Source: Gammaproteobacteria bacterium (GTDB taxonomy: Bacteria; Pseudomonadota; Gammaproteobacteria; Pseudomonadales; Pseudohongiellaceae). From it: a stretch of 46,099 nucleotides of DNA. Positions 1-8,597 of the stretch are shown one piece after another; position 1 is the first letter of the stretch, and each line of letters opens with the position of its first letter. A model generated the notes under the pieces. It was not told the origin of the DNA, did not search any database, and saw only the letters and a list, made by a program, of their open reading frames with translations. The DNA is taken from positions 1 through 46,099 of the forward strand of contig JAURLP010000027.1 in the NCBI GenBank assembly GCA_030831165.1, given 5' to 3'. Both the position numbers and the translations under genes were made by a program.

Positions 1-87
1 GTTCGTGAATTTCTTAGAATTAGTGATGATCCATCTCAATTCGTGGGTGTAAAATCAAATCAAAAAAAATCATATAGTGATCAATAA
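1..87 (+). CDS. Possible 3' end of a gene cut by the window edge
   Basis: Frame 1 is open from the first base to a TAA at 85-87, giving 28 residues that end ...KSNQKKSYSDQ. The composition is plausible for a protein tail, but it is too short to recognise and could be open by chance. No function is proposed. Confidence 0.2.
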   Translation, partial: VREFLRISDDPSQFVGVKSNQKKSYSDQ

Positions 88-432
88 ATCAATACACTAA
101 CAGCTCAGGGCGTTGCTTAGATAAAAGAACTCATTATTGATTGTTCTGATTATTTTTGCGCAAATATACTTATTTTCTCTTTACAGGGCACTAACTAAGT
201 TGAATTGGATAAAACGGATGAGAGGGTAGTAATAATGTATTTTATCTACTTAATGCTCTTATCCTGGTCGAAAAGAGACCGGTCAGCATGTCCGCTTCTG
301 GCCGAAAGTAGACATTCGCGAATACCTAATAATAATTGACTGAGAAGGATGGATGGTTCGCTGCTCGAATCGCTTCGGGACGACCTTACAAAACTGGTCG
401 CGCTTCATTACACGACAGTTGAACCCTGTCGA
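88..432. other. Gene-free stretch left of the IS element
   Basis: No convincing coding sequence is seen. There is an imperfect stem-loop at 288-315 (ATGTC ... GACAT, with CTT/AAG pairing further in) and a short GGTC/GACC pair at 266-280. Bases 340-432 are richer in GC than the surroundings and may be a relic of other inserted DNA, but they match nothing I recognise. Confidence 0.4.
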
Positions 433-451
433 GGATACTGACAAGTTAACT
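433..451 (+). repeat. Left terminal inverted repeat of the IS6-family element
   Basis: GGATACTGACAAGTTAACT is the inverted match of 1209-1227 with two differences. It lies 24 bp before the transposase ATG. Confidence 0.85.
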
Positions 452-475
452 CCATAAATTTGATATATTCAACCT

Positions 476-1174
476 ATGAATACATCAAATAGACTATATA
501 AAAGACACCGCTTCCCTGCTGAAATTATCCAATATGCCGTATGGCTCTACTTCAAGTTCAATCTCAGCCATAGGGATATTGAAGATTTACTGGCAAAACG
601 TGGCATTCAAGTCAGTTACGAAGCAATTCGACTGTGGTGCAATAAATTTGGACCTAAATATGCAATGAAACTTAGAAAGAAACATCAGGGGTATGGCGAT
701 ACTTTCTTCCTAGATGAAGTCTTTATCAAAATAAATGGGAAGCAGCATTATCTATGGCGAGCAGTTGACCAAGATGGTGAAGTTGTAGATATATATCTTC
801 AGAAACGACGTGATGGCAAGGCTGCAAAGCGCTTCTTTAAACGATTTTTAAGGAAAAATAAAGGTGAGCCCAGGAAGATCGTGACGGATAAATTAAGAAG
901 TTATGGTGTTGCACATAGAGAGCTTATACCAGAAACAATCCATGATTCGTCGCAATATGCCAATAATAAATCTGAACTCTCACATCAACCTACCAGAGTA
1001 AGAGAGCGAGGTATGAGAAAGTTTAAATCTATAAACCAAGCCCAACGATTCTTAAATACTCATGCTGCTGTTTATAATTTATTTAATCTGGGAAGACATT
1101 TAGTGTCTGCAGAAAATTATCGATATTTTAGACATCGCGCTTTTGCGTCTTGGGAAAAGGCAACGACTAATTAG
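476..1174 (+). CDS. IS6-family DDE transposase
   Basis: This 232-residue protein has the usual IS6 transposase length. The N-terminal third (about 13-60) is a helical DNA-binding region. The RNase-H-fold core carries the catalytic triad: D80 in FFLDE, D138 in IVTDK and E167 in NNKSELSH. The E region continues with QPTRVRERGMRKFKS, the version typical of the IS6 branch related to IS240 and archaeal elements rather than IS26 itself. The reading frame is intact, so the protein may be active. The ATG sits 24 bp inside the left inverted repeat and has no clear ribosome-binding site, as is common for IS genes. The stop lies 34 bp before the right repeat. Confidence 0.93.
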   Translation: MNTSNRLYKRHRFPAEIIQYAVWLYFKFNLSHRDIEDLLAKRGIQVSYEAIRLWCNKFGPKYAMKLRKKHQGYGDTFFLDEVFIKINGKQHYLWRAVDQDGEVVDIYLQKRRDGKAAKRFFKRFLRKNKGEPRKIVTDKLRSYGVAHRELIPETIHDSSQYANNKSELSHQPTRVRERGMRKFKSINQAQRFLNTHAAVYNLFNLGRHLVSAENYRYFRHRAFASWEKATTN

Positions 1175-1208
1175 ATAGATTTTGGCGAAGTATTATTTCG
1201 ATTTAAGA

Positions 1209-1227
1209 AGTTAACTTGTCAATACCC
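1209..1227 (-). repeat. Right terminal inverted repeat of the IS6-family element
   Basis: Read on the minus strand this is GGGTATTGACAAGTTAACT, matching the left end at 17 of 19 positions. It defines the right boundary of the element. Confidence 0.85.
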
Positions 1228-1365
1228 CATTTAGAGAAAATTGAGCAATACTCCGATAAAACCAATCTGGAATGGTCCACTTTAAAATGAGATTATGGAA
1301 ATTGTCTTTAACTTTCGGGGAGATAGGAAGAGAGATTAGGAACTAGCAGAAATTTAGAGACTTAT

Positions 1366-1457
1366 TGGCGGAGAGGGAGGGATTCGAACCCTCGATGAGC
1401 TTTAACACCCATACACCCTTAGCAGGGGCGCGCCTTCAGCCACTCGGCCACCTCTCC
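1366..1457 (-). tRNA. tRNA-Ser (anticodon GCU)
   Basis: A 92-nt type II tRNA is read on the minus strand. The acceptor stem is GGAGAGG paired with CCTCTCC, followed by the discriminator G and an encoded CCA. The anticodon loop CTGCTAA gives GCT (serine AGC/AGU codons). There is a long variable arm as expected for serine, and the T loop reads GGTTCGAATCC. It lies just downstream of csrA on the same strand, the usual gammaproteobacterial position. Confidence 0.97.
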
Positions 1458-1526
1458 CAATGAAGCGCGCAATCATATCACAAGTGCGCACTTTTGACAG
1501 AGCTTATGGGCTTAGTTTCTTGCTCA

Positions 1527-1727
1527 TCAGGGTAATGAATTAGACTGTTCTATATCCTCTTGACCCTCTTGTTTGATCCTGTCATAGATTTCCTCTCTAT
1601 GAACAGCTACATCCTTGGGTGCATTGACTCCTATCCGCACTTGATTTCCTTTCACCCCTAAAACTGTGACAGTTACCTCATCACCTATCATGAGTGTTTC
1701 GCCTACACGGCGAGTCAATATCAACAT
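1527..1727 (-). CDS. csrA: Carbon storage regulator CsrA (RsmA)
   Basis: This 66-residue protein begins [15 protein letters not shown] and contains the conserved [25 protein letters not shown] core of CsrA. L4, R6, R7 and the VHREEIY segment, which form the RNA-binding surface of the intertwined dimer, are present. CsrA binds GGA motifs in mRNA leaders and controls carbon flux, motility and biofilm at the translational level. An AGGAGG ribosome-binding site lies upstream of the ATG. It is downstream of lysC by 64 bp on the same strand and may be co-transcribed or use its own promoter. The short C-terminal tail after EEIYDRI is variable in the family. Confidence 0.97.
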   Translation of the reverse strand: MLILTRRVGETLMIGDEVTVTVLGVKGNQVRIGVNAPKDVAVHREEIYDRIKQEGQEDIEQSNSLP

Positions 1728-1791
1728 CTAGTTTAACTCCTCCTACCAACTAAGTACGTTGGGTTTATATCCCCATTCAAGGGTTTCAAGT

Positions 1792-3024
1792 CTATGATTT
1801 CGAATCGGGGCCTTCCAGCTCGAAAGCATCGTGTAGAGCCCTTACGGCAAGCTCCAAGTATTTTTCTTCAATAACAATAGAAATTTTTATTTCTGAAGTC
1901 GTAATTAATTGGATATTAATTGATTCATTGGCTAATGTTTCAAACATGCGACTTGCAATACCCGCATGAGAACGCATACCCACACCAACTATTGAGAGTT
2001 TTGCAACTTTATCATCAACGAGAACTTGTTCAGCTTTAATTTCTTTAGCGACACCTTCTAAAATCTTTGAAGCTTTAGCCGTATCCTTTCTTTGTACGGT
2101 AAAAGTGATGTCATTGGTTTGGTCGTTACCGATATTTTGCACGATAACATCTACTTCTATGCCTGCGGCACTGATTGGGCCAAACACTTTATGAGCCATT
2201 CCTGGTATATCAGGCACGCCCAAAATACTTAATTTAGCTTCATCTCTGGTAAAGGCTATACCTGAGATTAATGGCAATTCCATCATGGTCGCATCCTCCG
2301 ATCCTATATAGGTCCCTGGTCCTTCTTCAAAACTAGAAAGCACTCTTAAAGGTACATTGTATTTACTGGCAAATTCGACTGAACGAATTTGCAAAACTTT
2401 TGCCCCCAAACTAGACATTTCAAGCATCTCTTCAAAAGTAATGCTGTCCAGTCTTCTTGCGTTGGCAACCACTCGAGGGTCGGTGGTATAGACACCATCA
2501 ACATCGGTATAAATCTGACATTCATCAGCTTTTAAGGCTGCTGCCAATGCTACCGCTGTGGTATCTGAACCTCCTCTGCCAAGGGTTGTAATATCACCCG
2601 CCTCGGTTACACCTTGAAATCCGGCGACAACAACCACTTCACCATTATCTAAGTCTCTTCTGATATGTTCTTGTTCAATATCAATTATTCTAGCTTTAGT
2701 ATGAGCAGCATCAGTCAATATCTTGACCTGCCCACCTGTATAAGACCTAGCCGGGCAACCCAACTCTTCAAGTGCCATTGCCAGCAGTGCTATAGTGGTT
2801 TGCTCTCCCGTGGATAACAACACATCCAGTTCTCGAACATTAGGGTCAGCCTGTACTTCATTAGCCCAAGCCAATAAATTATTCGTCACACCGCTCATTG
2901 CAGACAACACGACAACCAACTGATTGCCTGCTTTTCTGCTCGCTGCAACTTTCTCCGCGACGGCCTTGATACGCTCAATTGAGGCGACCGATGTTCCGCC
3001 ATATTTCTGTACAAGTAATGTCAT
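1792..3024 (-). CDS. lysC: Aspartate kinase
   Basis: This 410-residue protein is the monofunctional aspartokinase that phosphorylates L-aspartate with ATP, the first step toward lysine, threonine, methionine and diaminopimelate. The N-terminal kinase domain starts with the substrate/nucleotide motif KYGGTSVA (7-14) and includes GFQGVTEAGDITTLGRGGSDTTA and the TDVDGVYTTDPR segment. Two ACT domains occupy about 265-410 (ISGIAFTRDEAKLSILGVPD and KLSIVGVGMRSHAGIASRMF), implying feedback control by end products. Length matches the family. It lies between alaS (72 bp upstream) and csrA on the same strand. No lysine riboswitch fits in the short gap. Confidence 0.96.
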   Translation of the reverse strand: MTLLVQKYGGTSVASIERIKAVAEKVAASRKAGNQLVVVLSAMSGVTNNLLAWANEVQADPNVRELDVLLSTGEQTTIALLAMALEELGCPARSYTGGQVKILTDAAHTKARIIDIEQEHIRRDLDNGEVVVVAGFQGVTEAGDITTLGRGGSDTTAVALAAALKADECQIYTDVDGVYTTDPRVVANARRLDSITFEEMLEMSSLGAKVLQIRSVEFASKYNVPLRVLSSFEEGPGTYIGSEDATMMELPLISGIAFTRDEAKLSILGVPDIPGMAHKVFGPISAAGIEVDVIVQNIGNDQTNDITFTVQRKDTAKASKILEGVAKEIKAEQVLVDDKVAKLSIVGVGMRSHAGIASRMFETLANESINIQLITTSEIKISIVIEEKYLELAVRALHDAFELEGPDSKS

Positions 3025-3096
3025 TATAATATCACGCTTTTATAAAGTAATAGTAAGTGCTGTAATTTTATTAAACAATGTTCAAAAGGAATATTT

Positions 3097-5709
3097 TTAA
3101 AGAATATTCTTCAGAAAAGGCTCAACAGAAGCCAAAGCCATTTCCAAATTTTTAAGGTCGGTTCCGCCAGCCATTGCCATATCCGGTCGACCACCACCTT
3201 TTCCTCCAAGCTGCTGGGCAACCATGTTCACCAGGTCACCTGCTTTAACTTTATCGATCAAGTCTTTAGTGACGCCCGCAACTAAGCTGACTTTTCCAGC
3301 TGCAGGTGCTGCTAACAGGATAACGCTTGAACCAAGCTTGTTTTTAAGCTGATCACAGGTATCCCGCAAATCTTTACTGTCCAAGCCTTCTATTGAAGCA
3401 ACCAGTACCTTTACACCGTTTACGTCAATAACCTGACTGGTAAGATCATTGCCTGCAGAGCTGGTGAGTTTTGCCTTCAACTGCTCAAGCTGTTTTTCCA
3501 GTTCGCGATTTTGTTTCTGCAATTGCTCGACTTTCTGTTCAATATTGGCATTGTCGGATTTTAGTAATTTTGCTATTCCACCCAGGCGTTCCTGTTGAGT
3601 GTTGAACATCTCCAGCGCCCTGGCGCCAGTTACAGCCTCGATACGTCTGACACCTGCAGCTATGCCTGATTCCTGAATAATTTTAAATAAACCGATATCA
3701 CCCGTTCTGTTGACATGTGTCCCACCGCAAAGCTCTACCGAAAAGCTGTTATCATCAGACTCGCCCATGGTGATGACACGTACTTCATCGCCATACTTTT
3801 CGCCAAACAAGGCCATTGCACCTTTAGCCTTGGCTTCTTCTATACCCATTTCCTGCATACCAACTTCACTATTTTGTCTTATCTGCTGATTAACCAGAGT
3901 TTCGATTGCTTTTAATTCTTTATCGCTGACAGCCTGATTATGAGAAAAATCGAAACGCAGATAATCTTTATTCACTAATGAGCCTTTTTGGGTGACGTGC
4001 TCTCCTAATAATTTGCGTAATGCGGCGTGCATCAAATGTGTTGCAGAATGATTCAGCATAGTCGCCTGACGCGTCTCACTATTGACGCTTGCCTGAAGAA
4101 CAGCACCAACTTTGATTTTGCCTTCAATCAATTCGCCATGATGTAAAAACTGCTCACTTTGTTTTTGGGTATCTTTTACAAAAAAGCGCGCATCCTGATT
4201 ATATAAAGTCCCGGTATCGCCAACCTGACCACCGGATTCAGCATAAAAAGGGGTGTGATTTAATATGATGGTTGCTGCCTGACCACTGCTAATGCTATCC
4301 ACTGACTTGCCTTCAAAATAAAGGGCAATGACTTCACAACTTTCATCTGCCAATTGTTCATAGCCTGTAAATGTGGTCTGTGGGTTATCTTTTAACTCCA
4401 GCATGGTATCTGCTTCAAATCGGCTGGCGGCACGAGCTCGACTTTTTTGTCCTTGCATAGCTTCATCAAAACCTTCCATGTCCAATGCCAGACCTCTTTC
4501 GCGCGCAATATCAGCAGTCAAATCGACTGGGAAACCAAAGGTATCGTAAAGTTTAAAGACAACTTCACCGGGTATGATCTTGCCCTCTATAGCCGCAATC
4601 GCAGATTCAAGTTCCTGCATGCCATTATCCAAGGTGCGCGAAAATTGAACCTCTTCTGCTTTCAGAACTGATTCTATATTCGCCTGATTATGCGCAAGTT
4701 CCGGGTAAGCTTCGCCCATCACCTCGGCCAAAGGAGCAACCAGTTTGTAAAAGAATTTATCTTTAGCGCCTAATTGATGACCATGTCTGATTGCCCGACG
4801 AATAATACGGCGCAGCACATAACCCCTGCCTTCATTGGAAGGTAATACACCATCGTTTACCAGGAATGCACAGGATCGAATATGATCCGCAATAACATTC
4901 AATGATGCAGAATCTTTCTCTTTACTGCCGGTAACTTTCGCAACAGCCTCAAGCAAGCTTTGAAACAAATCGATTTCATAATTACTGTGTACACCCTGCA
5001 GAACAGCAGAAATTCTTTCCAGCCCCATTCCAGTATCCACTGATGGTTTGGGTAGGGCCGCAAGTTCCCCGTTACTGCTTCGGTTATATTGCATAAAAAC
5101 CAAATTCCAGATTTCTATATAGCGGTCACCATCTTCATCGGGACTACCTGGTGGTCCTCCTGGGACCTCTTCGCCATGATCATAGAAAATCTCGCTACAT
5201 GGGCCACAGGGGCCAGTGTCGCCCATTGCCCAAAAATTATCTTTTTCACCTAACCTTGAGAAACGTTCGGGACTCACTCCAATTTGATTTAACCAGATGT
5301 CTTCAGCTTCCTGATCCTCATGAAAAACGGTTATCCATAATTTTTCCGGGGGCAGACCCAAATTAATGGTCAGAAATTCCCATGCGTAGCGAATAGCATC
5401 ATGTTTGAAATAATCACCAAAACTGAAGTTTCCAAGCATTTCAAAAAAGGTGTGGTGACGGGCTGTATAGCCAACATTTTCCAGGTCATTATGCTTGCCT
5501 CCTGCTCGCACACAACGCTGTGAACTACAGGCGCGGCTATAAGGTCTTTTATCCTGACCCAGAAAAACATCCTTAAACTGGACCATTCCGGCATTTGTGA
5601 ATAGCAGAGTCGGATCATTGCCGGGCACCAGCGAACTGCTGTCGACCACGGCATGACCATGTTCAGCAAAATAATCTAAAAATGCCTGGCGAATTTCAGC
5701 GCTTTTCAT
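3097..5709 (-). CDS. alaS: Alanyl-tRNA synthetase
   Basis: This class II synthetase charges tRNA-Ala. The 870-residue product has the normal length and order: an N-terminal catalytic domain ([45 protein letters not shown]), an editing domain with the zinc-binding HSATH about residues 555-570 and CGGTH about 665, then a coiled segment and the C-Ala domain ending [15 protein letters not shown]. The start is taken at the ATG at 5707-5709 ([14 protein letters not shown]), which has a GAAGAG ribosome-binding site and matches family N-termini. A longer open frame to 5793 would read through the predicted promoter at 5746-5774 and is not used. Confidence 0.97.
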   Translation of the reverse strand: MKSAEIRQAFLDYFAEHGHAVVDSSSLVPGNDPTLLFTNAGMVQFKDVFLGQDKRPYSRACSSQRCVRAGGKHNDLENVGYTARHHTFFEMLGNFSFGDYFKHDAIRYAWEFLTINLGLPPEKLWITVFHEDQEAEDIWLNQIGVSPERFSRLGEKDNFWAMGDTGPCGPCSEIFYDHGEEVPGGPPGSPDEDGDRYIEIWNLVFMQYNRSSNGELAALPKPSVDTGMGLERISAVLQGVHSNYEIDLFQSLLEAVAKVTGSKEKDSASLNVIADHIRSCAFLVNDGVLPSNEGRGYVLRRIIRRAIRHGHQLGAKDKFFYKLVAPLAEVMGEAYPELAHNQANIESVLKAEEVQFSRTLDNGMQELESAIAAIEGKIIPGEVVFKLYDTFGFPVDLTADIARERGLALDMEGFDEAMQGQKSRARAASRFEADTMLELKDNPQTTFTGYEQLADESCEVIALYFEGKSVDSISSGQAATIILNHTPFYAESGGQVGDTGTLYNQDARFFVKDTQKQSEQFLHHGELIEGKIKVGAVLQASVNSETRQATMLNHSATHLMHAALRKLLGEHVTQKGSLVNKDYLRFDFSHNQAVSDKELKAIETLVNQQIRQNSEVGMQEMGIEEAKAKGAMALFGEKYGDEVRVITMGESDDNSFSVELCGGTHVNRTGDIGLFKIIQESGIAAGVRRIEAVTGARALEMFNTQQERLGGIAKLLKSDNANIEQKVEQLQKQNRELEKQLEQLKAKLTSSAGNDLTSQVIDVNGVKVLVASIEGLDSKDLRDTCDQLKNKLGSSVILLAAPAAGKVSLVAGVTKDLIDKVKAGDLVNMVAQQLGGKGGGRPDMAMAGGTDLKNLEMALASVEPFLKNIL

Positions 5710-5745
5710 ATCAACTCTTCGCTTTCTATTCCATAAAGGGCGCGA

Positions 5746-5774
5746 ATTATATACCCTCAACAACGTATTGACAT
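5746..5774 (-). promoter_or_regulatory. Putative sigma-70 promoter of alaS
   Basis: On the minus strand a TATAAT -10 (complement of 5746-5751) is preceded by ATGTCA (complement of 5769-5774, 4 of 6 to TTGACA) with a 17-bp spacer. Transcription would start about 30 nt before the chosen alaS ATG. Confidence 0.6.
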
Positions 5775-5866
5775 CACTTGTGTATAAATACATAGAACTT
5801 ACATTAAGGTCCTGTAAGTGCTAAGATTTTTCCAGTAAACCTGCTAATTAGTTTTAAGCTTTACTT

Positions 5867-6904
5867 TTACAGCTCATCAATCCGACCATCGCTTGAAAGC
5901 AAAACAGCGATGGCTCGGGTTTGTGGCAGGTTAGAAAAAACAATCATGCTAATAACCAGAAATGGCACACATAGAAACATTCCTGGTATCCCCCAGATAA
6001 CTCCCCACAGCGACAGGTTCAACAGAATAATCGTTGGGCTGAGGTTCAAACTGCTGCCTGTAAACTTTGGTTCAAGAATATTCCCTATCAACACCTGAAT
6101 CCCTGTTAAGCCTCCTGCCACCAGGAAAAAAGGTCCCAGAGTATCAAACTGTACCAGCGTAATCAGTGCAGGAAATATCGTCGCGATAATTGAGCCAATG
6201 GTAGGAATAAAATTAAGCATGAAAATTAATAGCGCCCAGAAAGCGGCAAAATCAACCCCGATTACCATCAGAAAGATATAACTCAGAATACCTGTTGAAA
6301 GACTGGCGATCAGTTTAATCGTGACATACTTACGCACATCATCACTGATTTTGCGCAATAATTTTCTCACCTGCCGCTCTTTTTCTTCATTTATGATCAA
6401 TGCTGATAATTTCTTATCCATGTTTTTCTGTTCAATAAACAAAAAGGCCAAATAAATAAGAATCACACCACTATTAGCAACTATACTGGTCAGCGAACTA
6501 GCCGTTGCTGAGATGAACTGCCCGAGATTAATCAATTCAGTAAGCTGCTCCAGAGTGGGCGCCTCCTGGATTCCGAAATAATTAATTAAATTGTTGATTT
6601 TTTTTTCGAGATTAACCTGATATGTTGGCGCCACCTCCAGCACGCCATCAACATTCATCGATATAAGCTTTACTGTTGCCCAAAACATGGCAACAAAACT
6701 TGACAGTGAAAGTGTAAAACAAAACCAACCAGGCAAACTTTTCCCTGAGATTTTCAAACGACTGTATGACTTGGCAACCAAATTAATCAGATACCAAAAA
6801 ACCAAGGCAATAACGATTGGTAACAGGACATCCTGCCCAACAATTAATAAATAAAATGTCAGAATAACTAACACTGAAACCAGACTGAAATTGATAAGCT
6901 TCAT
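5867..6904 (-). CDS. AI-2E family transporter (PerM-like membrane protein)
   Basis: This 345-residue protein has two N-terminal membrane segments (about 5-45), another at about 60-85, a soluble middle part, and a cluster of hydrophobic helices from about 135 to the end. Conserved family motifs include FMLNFIPTIGSIIATIFPALI and GNILEPKFTGSSLNLSPTIILL. The family (AI-2E / PerM / YdiK) was named for TqsA, an autoinducer-2 exporter, but other members act in sodium/proton exchange or remain uncharacterised, so the substrate here cannot be read from sequence. It is divergent from the Ada-like gene. It is followed by alaS on the same strand, but alaS appears to have its own promoter. Confidence 0.9.
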   Translation of the reverse strand: MKLINFSLVSVLVILTFYLLIVGQDVLLPIVIALVFWYLINLVAKSYSRLKISGKSLPGWFCFTLSLSSFVAMFWATVKLISMNVDGVLEVAPTYQVNLEKKINNLINYFGIQEAPTLEQLTELINLGQFISATASSLTSIVANSGVILIYLAFLFIEQKNMDKKLSALIINEEKERQVRKLLRKISDDVRKYVTIKLIASLSTGILSYIFLMVIGVDFAAFWALLIFMLNFIPTIGSIIATIFPALITLVQFDTLGPFFLVAGGLTGIQVLIGNILEPKFTGSSLNLSPTIILLNLSLWGVIWGIPGMFLCVPFLVISMIVFSNLPQTRAIAVLLSSDGRIDEL

Positions 6905-7032
6905 GTGCCTTATTCCTCTTTAGAGTTAATACTCTGTTTATGAAATAGAGTAAGCGTCATTTAATTGTTATTAGTTTTATAACAGGTAAGGAAGGTGCCA
7001 TAAAACAGGTCATTGAGTAAAGCATTAACCCT

Positions 7033-7058
7033 TAAATGTATCTTGTAAATGTATCTTG
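7033..7058 (+). repeat. 13-bp perfect tandem duplication
   Basis: TAAATGTATCTTG occurs twice head to tail (7033-7045 and 7046-7058). It could be a recent duplication or a paired protein-binding site; nothing in the sequence decides. Confidence 0.75.
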
Positions 7059-7162
7059 CCAGTCATCTTTACCCGATGAATGTAAAGCTGATAAATATTT
7101 CTTATTGTTGAATACCCGCCGTTTAAACTTTGCTTGATTACTCCCCTCATCTATAAACAACT

Positions 7163-7211
7163 GGCAACTTGGATGCACATACAGTTTTAATTAAAAAGCA
7201 TCCAAATTGCC
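7163..7211. promoter_or_regulatory. Large dyad upstream of the Ada-like gene, operator candidate
   Basis: GGCAACTTGGATGC (7163-7176) and GCATCCAAATTGCC (7198-7211) form an inverted repeat matching at 13 of 14 positions around a 21-bp AT-rich centre that itself holds the palindrome TTTTAATTAAAA (7185-7196). It ends 53 bp before the ATG of the Ada-like gene. There is no T-run after it, so it is more likely an operator than a terminator. The binding protein is unknown; the adjacent AraC-type regulator is the obvious candidate. Confidence 0.5.
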
Positions 7212-7264
7212 TTGACCGCAAGAAACGGATTTCTTTTTATTGTTAAGACGGGTAAATTTTCTAA

Positions 7265-8113
7265 ATGCTTAAAAATGTATCCACAGAACAGCGTTACCAG
7301 CTTATCGAAAAATCCATCAACTACTTGTTGGCACATTACGCTGAGCAACCCAGGTTAACAGAAATAGCTAGACATGCTGGTTTGAGCGACTTTTATTTTC
7401 AGCGTCTGTTTGTCGATTGGGTAGGCATAAGCCCTAAACGCTTTGTACAATTTCTTACCCGGGAACACATGAAAGTGCTGTTAGATCGGGGCTACTCAAC
7501 TATGGATGCTGCTTATCAGGTGGGTTTATCCGGGAGCGGTCGGAGTCATGAACTCTTTGTGAATACCCAGGCTATTACACCTGCACAATACAAGAAGCTC
7601 GGCAAAAACCTGAATATCTACTATGGTTTTCATACCTCGCCATTCGGTGATTATTTATTAGCGATTACCGATAAAGGCATCTGTCACATAAGCTTTGTTG
7701 AACACTCCAAAGAGGTAACCGAAAGGCTATTTAAAGAAGAATGGCTCCTGGCTAATTTGCAGCATAGCCAGGCCAAGACTGTCAGCAGCCACCACCAACT
7801 TTTCCTTTCTGATTCTGCCCAGGAGCTTAAATTATTACTTCGAGGCACACAGTTTCAGATTCAAATTTGGCAAGCATTATTAAAGATCCCTTTTGGCGCT
7901 ATATCTAACTATGAAAAAGTAGCGACAGCAATTGGCAATAGTTCAGCTACCAGAGCAGCCGCTTCTGCGATAGCCAAAAATAAAATTGCTTATCTAATCC
8001 CCTGTCATCGTGTTATACAAAAAGGCGGAGAAAGCGGTGATTTTCGATGGGGCAAAAGCAGGAAGAAAATATTATTGGCTTACGAAAGCGCACTAACTGA
8101 TGCTAAAAACTAG
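7265..8113 (+). CDS. Ada-like AraC regulator fused to O6-alkylguanine-DNA methyltransferase
   Basis: This 282-residue fusion has an AraC-type helix-turn-helix region (about 10-112; LTEIARHAGLSDFYFQRLFVDW and the second helix pair in DAAYQVGLSGSG). It is followed by a methylated-DNA--protein-cysteine methyltransferase domain (about 120-278) with the active-site PCHRV containing acceptor C247 and the TRAAASAIAKN helix. The N-terminal zinc/phosphotriester-sensing domain of E. coli Ada is absent, so it resembles the shorter Ada-type proteins with AraC plus MGMT parts only. It should repair O6-methylguanine by suicidal alkyl transfer; whether methylation also switches its DNA binding is not evident. 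It converges on the cytochrome gene with only 7 bp between. Confidence 0.92.
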   Translation: MLKNVSTEQRYQLIEKSINYLLAHYAEQPRLTEIARHAGLSDFYFQRLFVDWVGISPKRFVQFLTREHMKVLLDRGYSTMDAAYQVGLSGSGRSHELFVNTQAITPAQYKKLGKNLNIYYGFHTSPFGDYLLAITDKGICHISFVEHSKEVTERLFKEEWLLANLQHSQAKTVSSHHQLFLSDSAQELKLLLRGTQFQIQIWQALLKIPFGAISNYEKVATAIGNSSATRAAASAIAKNKIAYLIPCHRVIQKGGESGDFRWGKSRKKILLAYESALTDAKN

Positions 8114-8120
8114 AATGTTT

Positions 8121-8537
8121 TTACTGGGATAAACGCTGGGCAAAAGCAATTAGCGCTACCAAGTCCTCTTCTTCCAGCAAATAACTTGGCATAACCCTTG
8201 GATAGCCTGCCACCATTTTTCGATTCGCATAACGAATTGATTCACGGAAATATTCTTCATCGACGACAATACTAGTACCATCCTCAAGTGTCTCTATCCT
8301 GCCCATCATGCCCTGCCAGCTGGGTCCAACACCCAGACTGCCATCGACCGTATGGCAAGCAATACATCCTTCCTGGGTTGATATTTCTTGCCCTCTTTGG
8401 GCAACTGCATCATCAATTTCTACTTCCATTGCATCAAAATTAAGTTGATAAATCAGCACGCCACCACCAATCAATAGCGCGACCAGAACAAATGCAACTG
8501 ACAAATCGAGCCAAACTCGATATTTATGATTTTCCAA
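8121..8537 (-). CDS. Membrane-anchored cytochrome c resembling the COX2 C-terminal heme domain
   Basis: This 138-residue protein has a single N-terminal membrane anchor (about 11-31) and a periplasmic class I cytochrome c domain with heme motif C58-I-A-C61-H62 and a likely distal Met116 in RVMPSY. The spacing and text (GCIACHTVDGSLGVGPSW, then a DGT.IVVDEEYFRESI stretch, then KMVAGYPRVMPSY) resemble the cytochrome c domain fused to subunit II of caa3-type oxidases, yet no CuA domain or oxidase genes are nearby. It probably shuttles or docks electrons at a terminal oxidase. That is inference from the domain's relatives. Upstream on the same strand, 60 bp away, is the AsmA-like gene. Confidence 0.85.
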   Translation of the reverse strand: MENHKYRVWLDLSVAFVLVALLIGGGVLIYQLNFDAMEVEIDDAVAQRGQEISTQEGCIACHTVDGSLGVGPSWQGMMGRIETLEDGTSIVVDEEYFRESIRYANRKMVAGYPRVMPSYLLEEEDLVALIAFAQRLSQ

Positions 8538-8597
8538 GATATTTATTTCCCAGACTTATTTAGTTGAGGCGTCAATGATCGATCAGATCCACAGCAA

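Larger units (their letters stand above)
433..1227 (+). mobile_element. IS6-family insertion sequence, apparently complete
   Basis: A 795-bp element carries one transposase gene between 19-bp imperfect terminal inverted repeats (433-451 and 1209-1227, 17 of 19 matching, both beginning GG and sharing TGACAAGTTAACT). Size, single ORF and GG ends fit the IS6 family, whose members usually move by replicative cointegrate formation and make 8-bp target duplications. The flanking octamers (cctgtcga and catttaga) do not match, so no target duplication survives. This could reflect an inversion or deletion through the element, or age. Another copy elsewhere in the genome would be expected. Confidence 0.88.
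6905..7264. other. Divergent intergenic region with repeats
   Basis: No gene is seen in these 360 bp between the AI-2E protein and the Ada-like regulator. It holds a perfect 13-bp tandem duplication (7033-7058) and a 14-bp near-perfect inverted repeat (7163-7176 / 7198-7211), listed separately. Promoters for both flanking genes must lie here. Confidence 0.6.

Noticed and set aside
288-315. Imperfect stem-loop upstream of the IS
   Set aside because: Too irregular and not followed by a T-run; no clear role, noted only in the gap entry.
5370-5669. 99-codon minus frame inside alaS
   Set aside because: It lies wholly within alaS in another frame and has no recognisable domain; it is a shadow ORF.
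5710-5793. Longer alaS start (28 extra residues)
   Set aside because: The extension overlaps the predicted promoter, has no ribosome-binding site at its start, and does not match the alaS family N-terminus.
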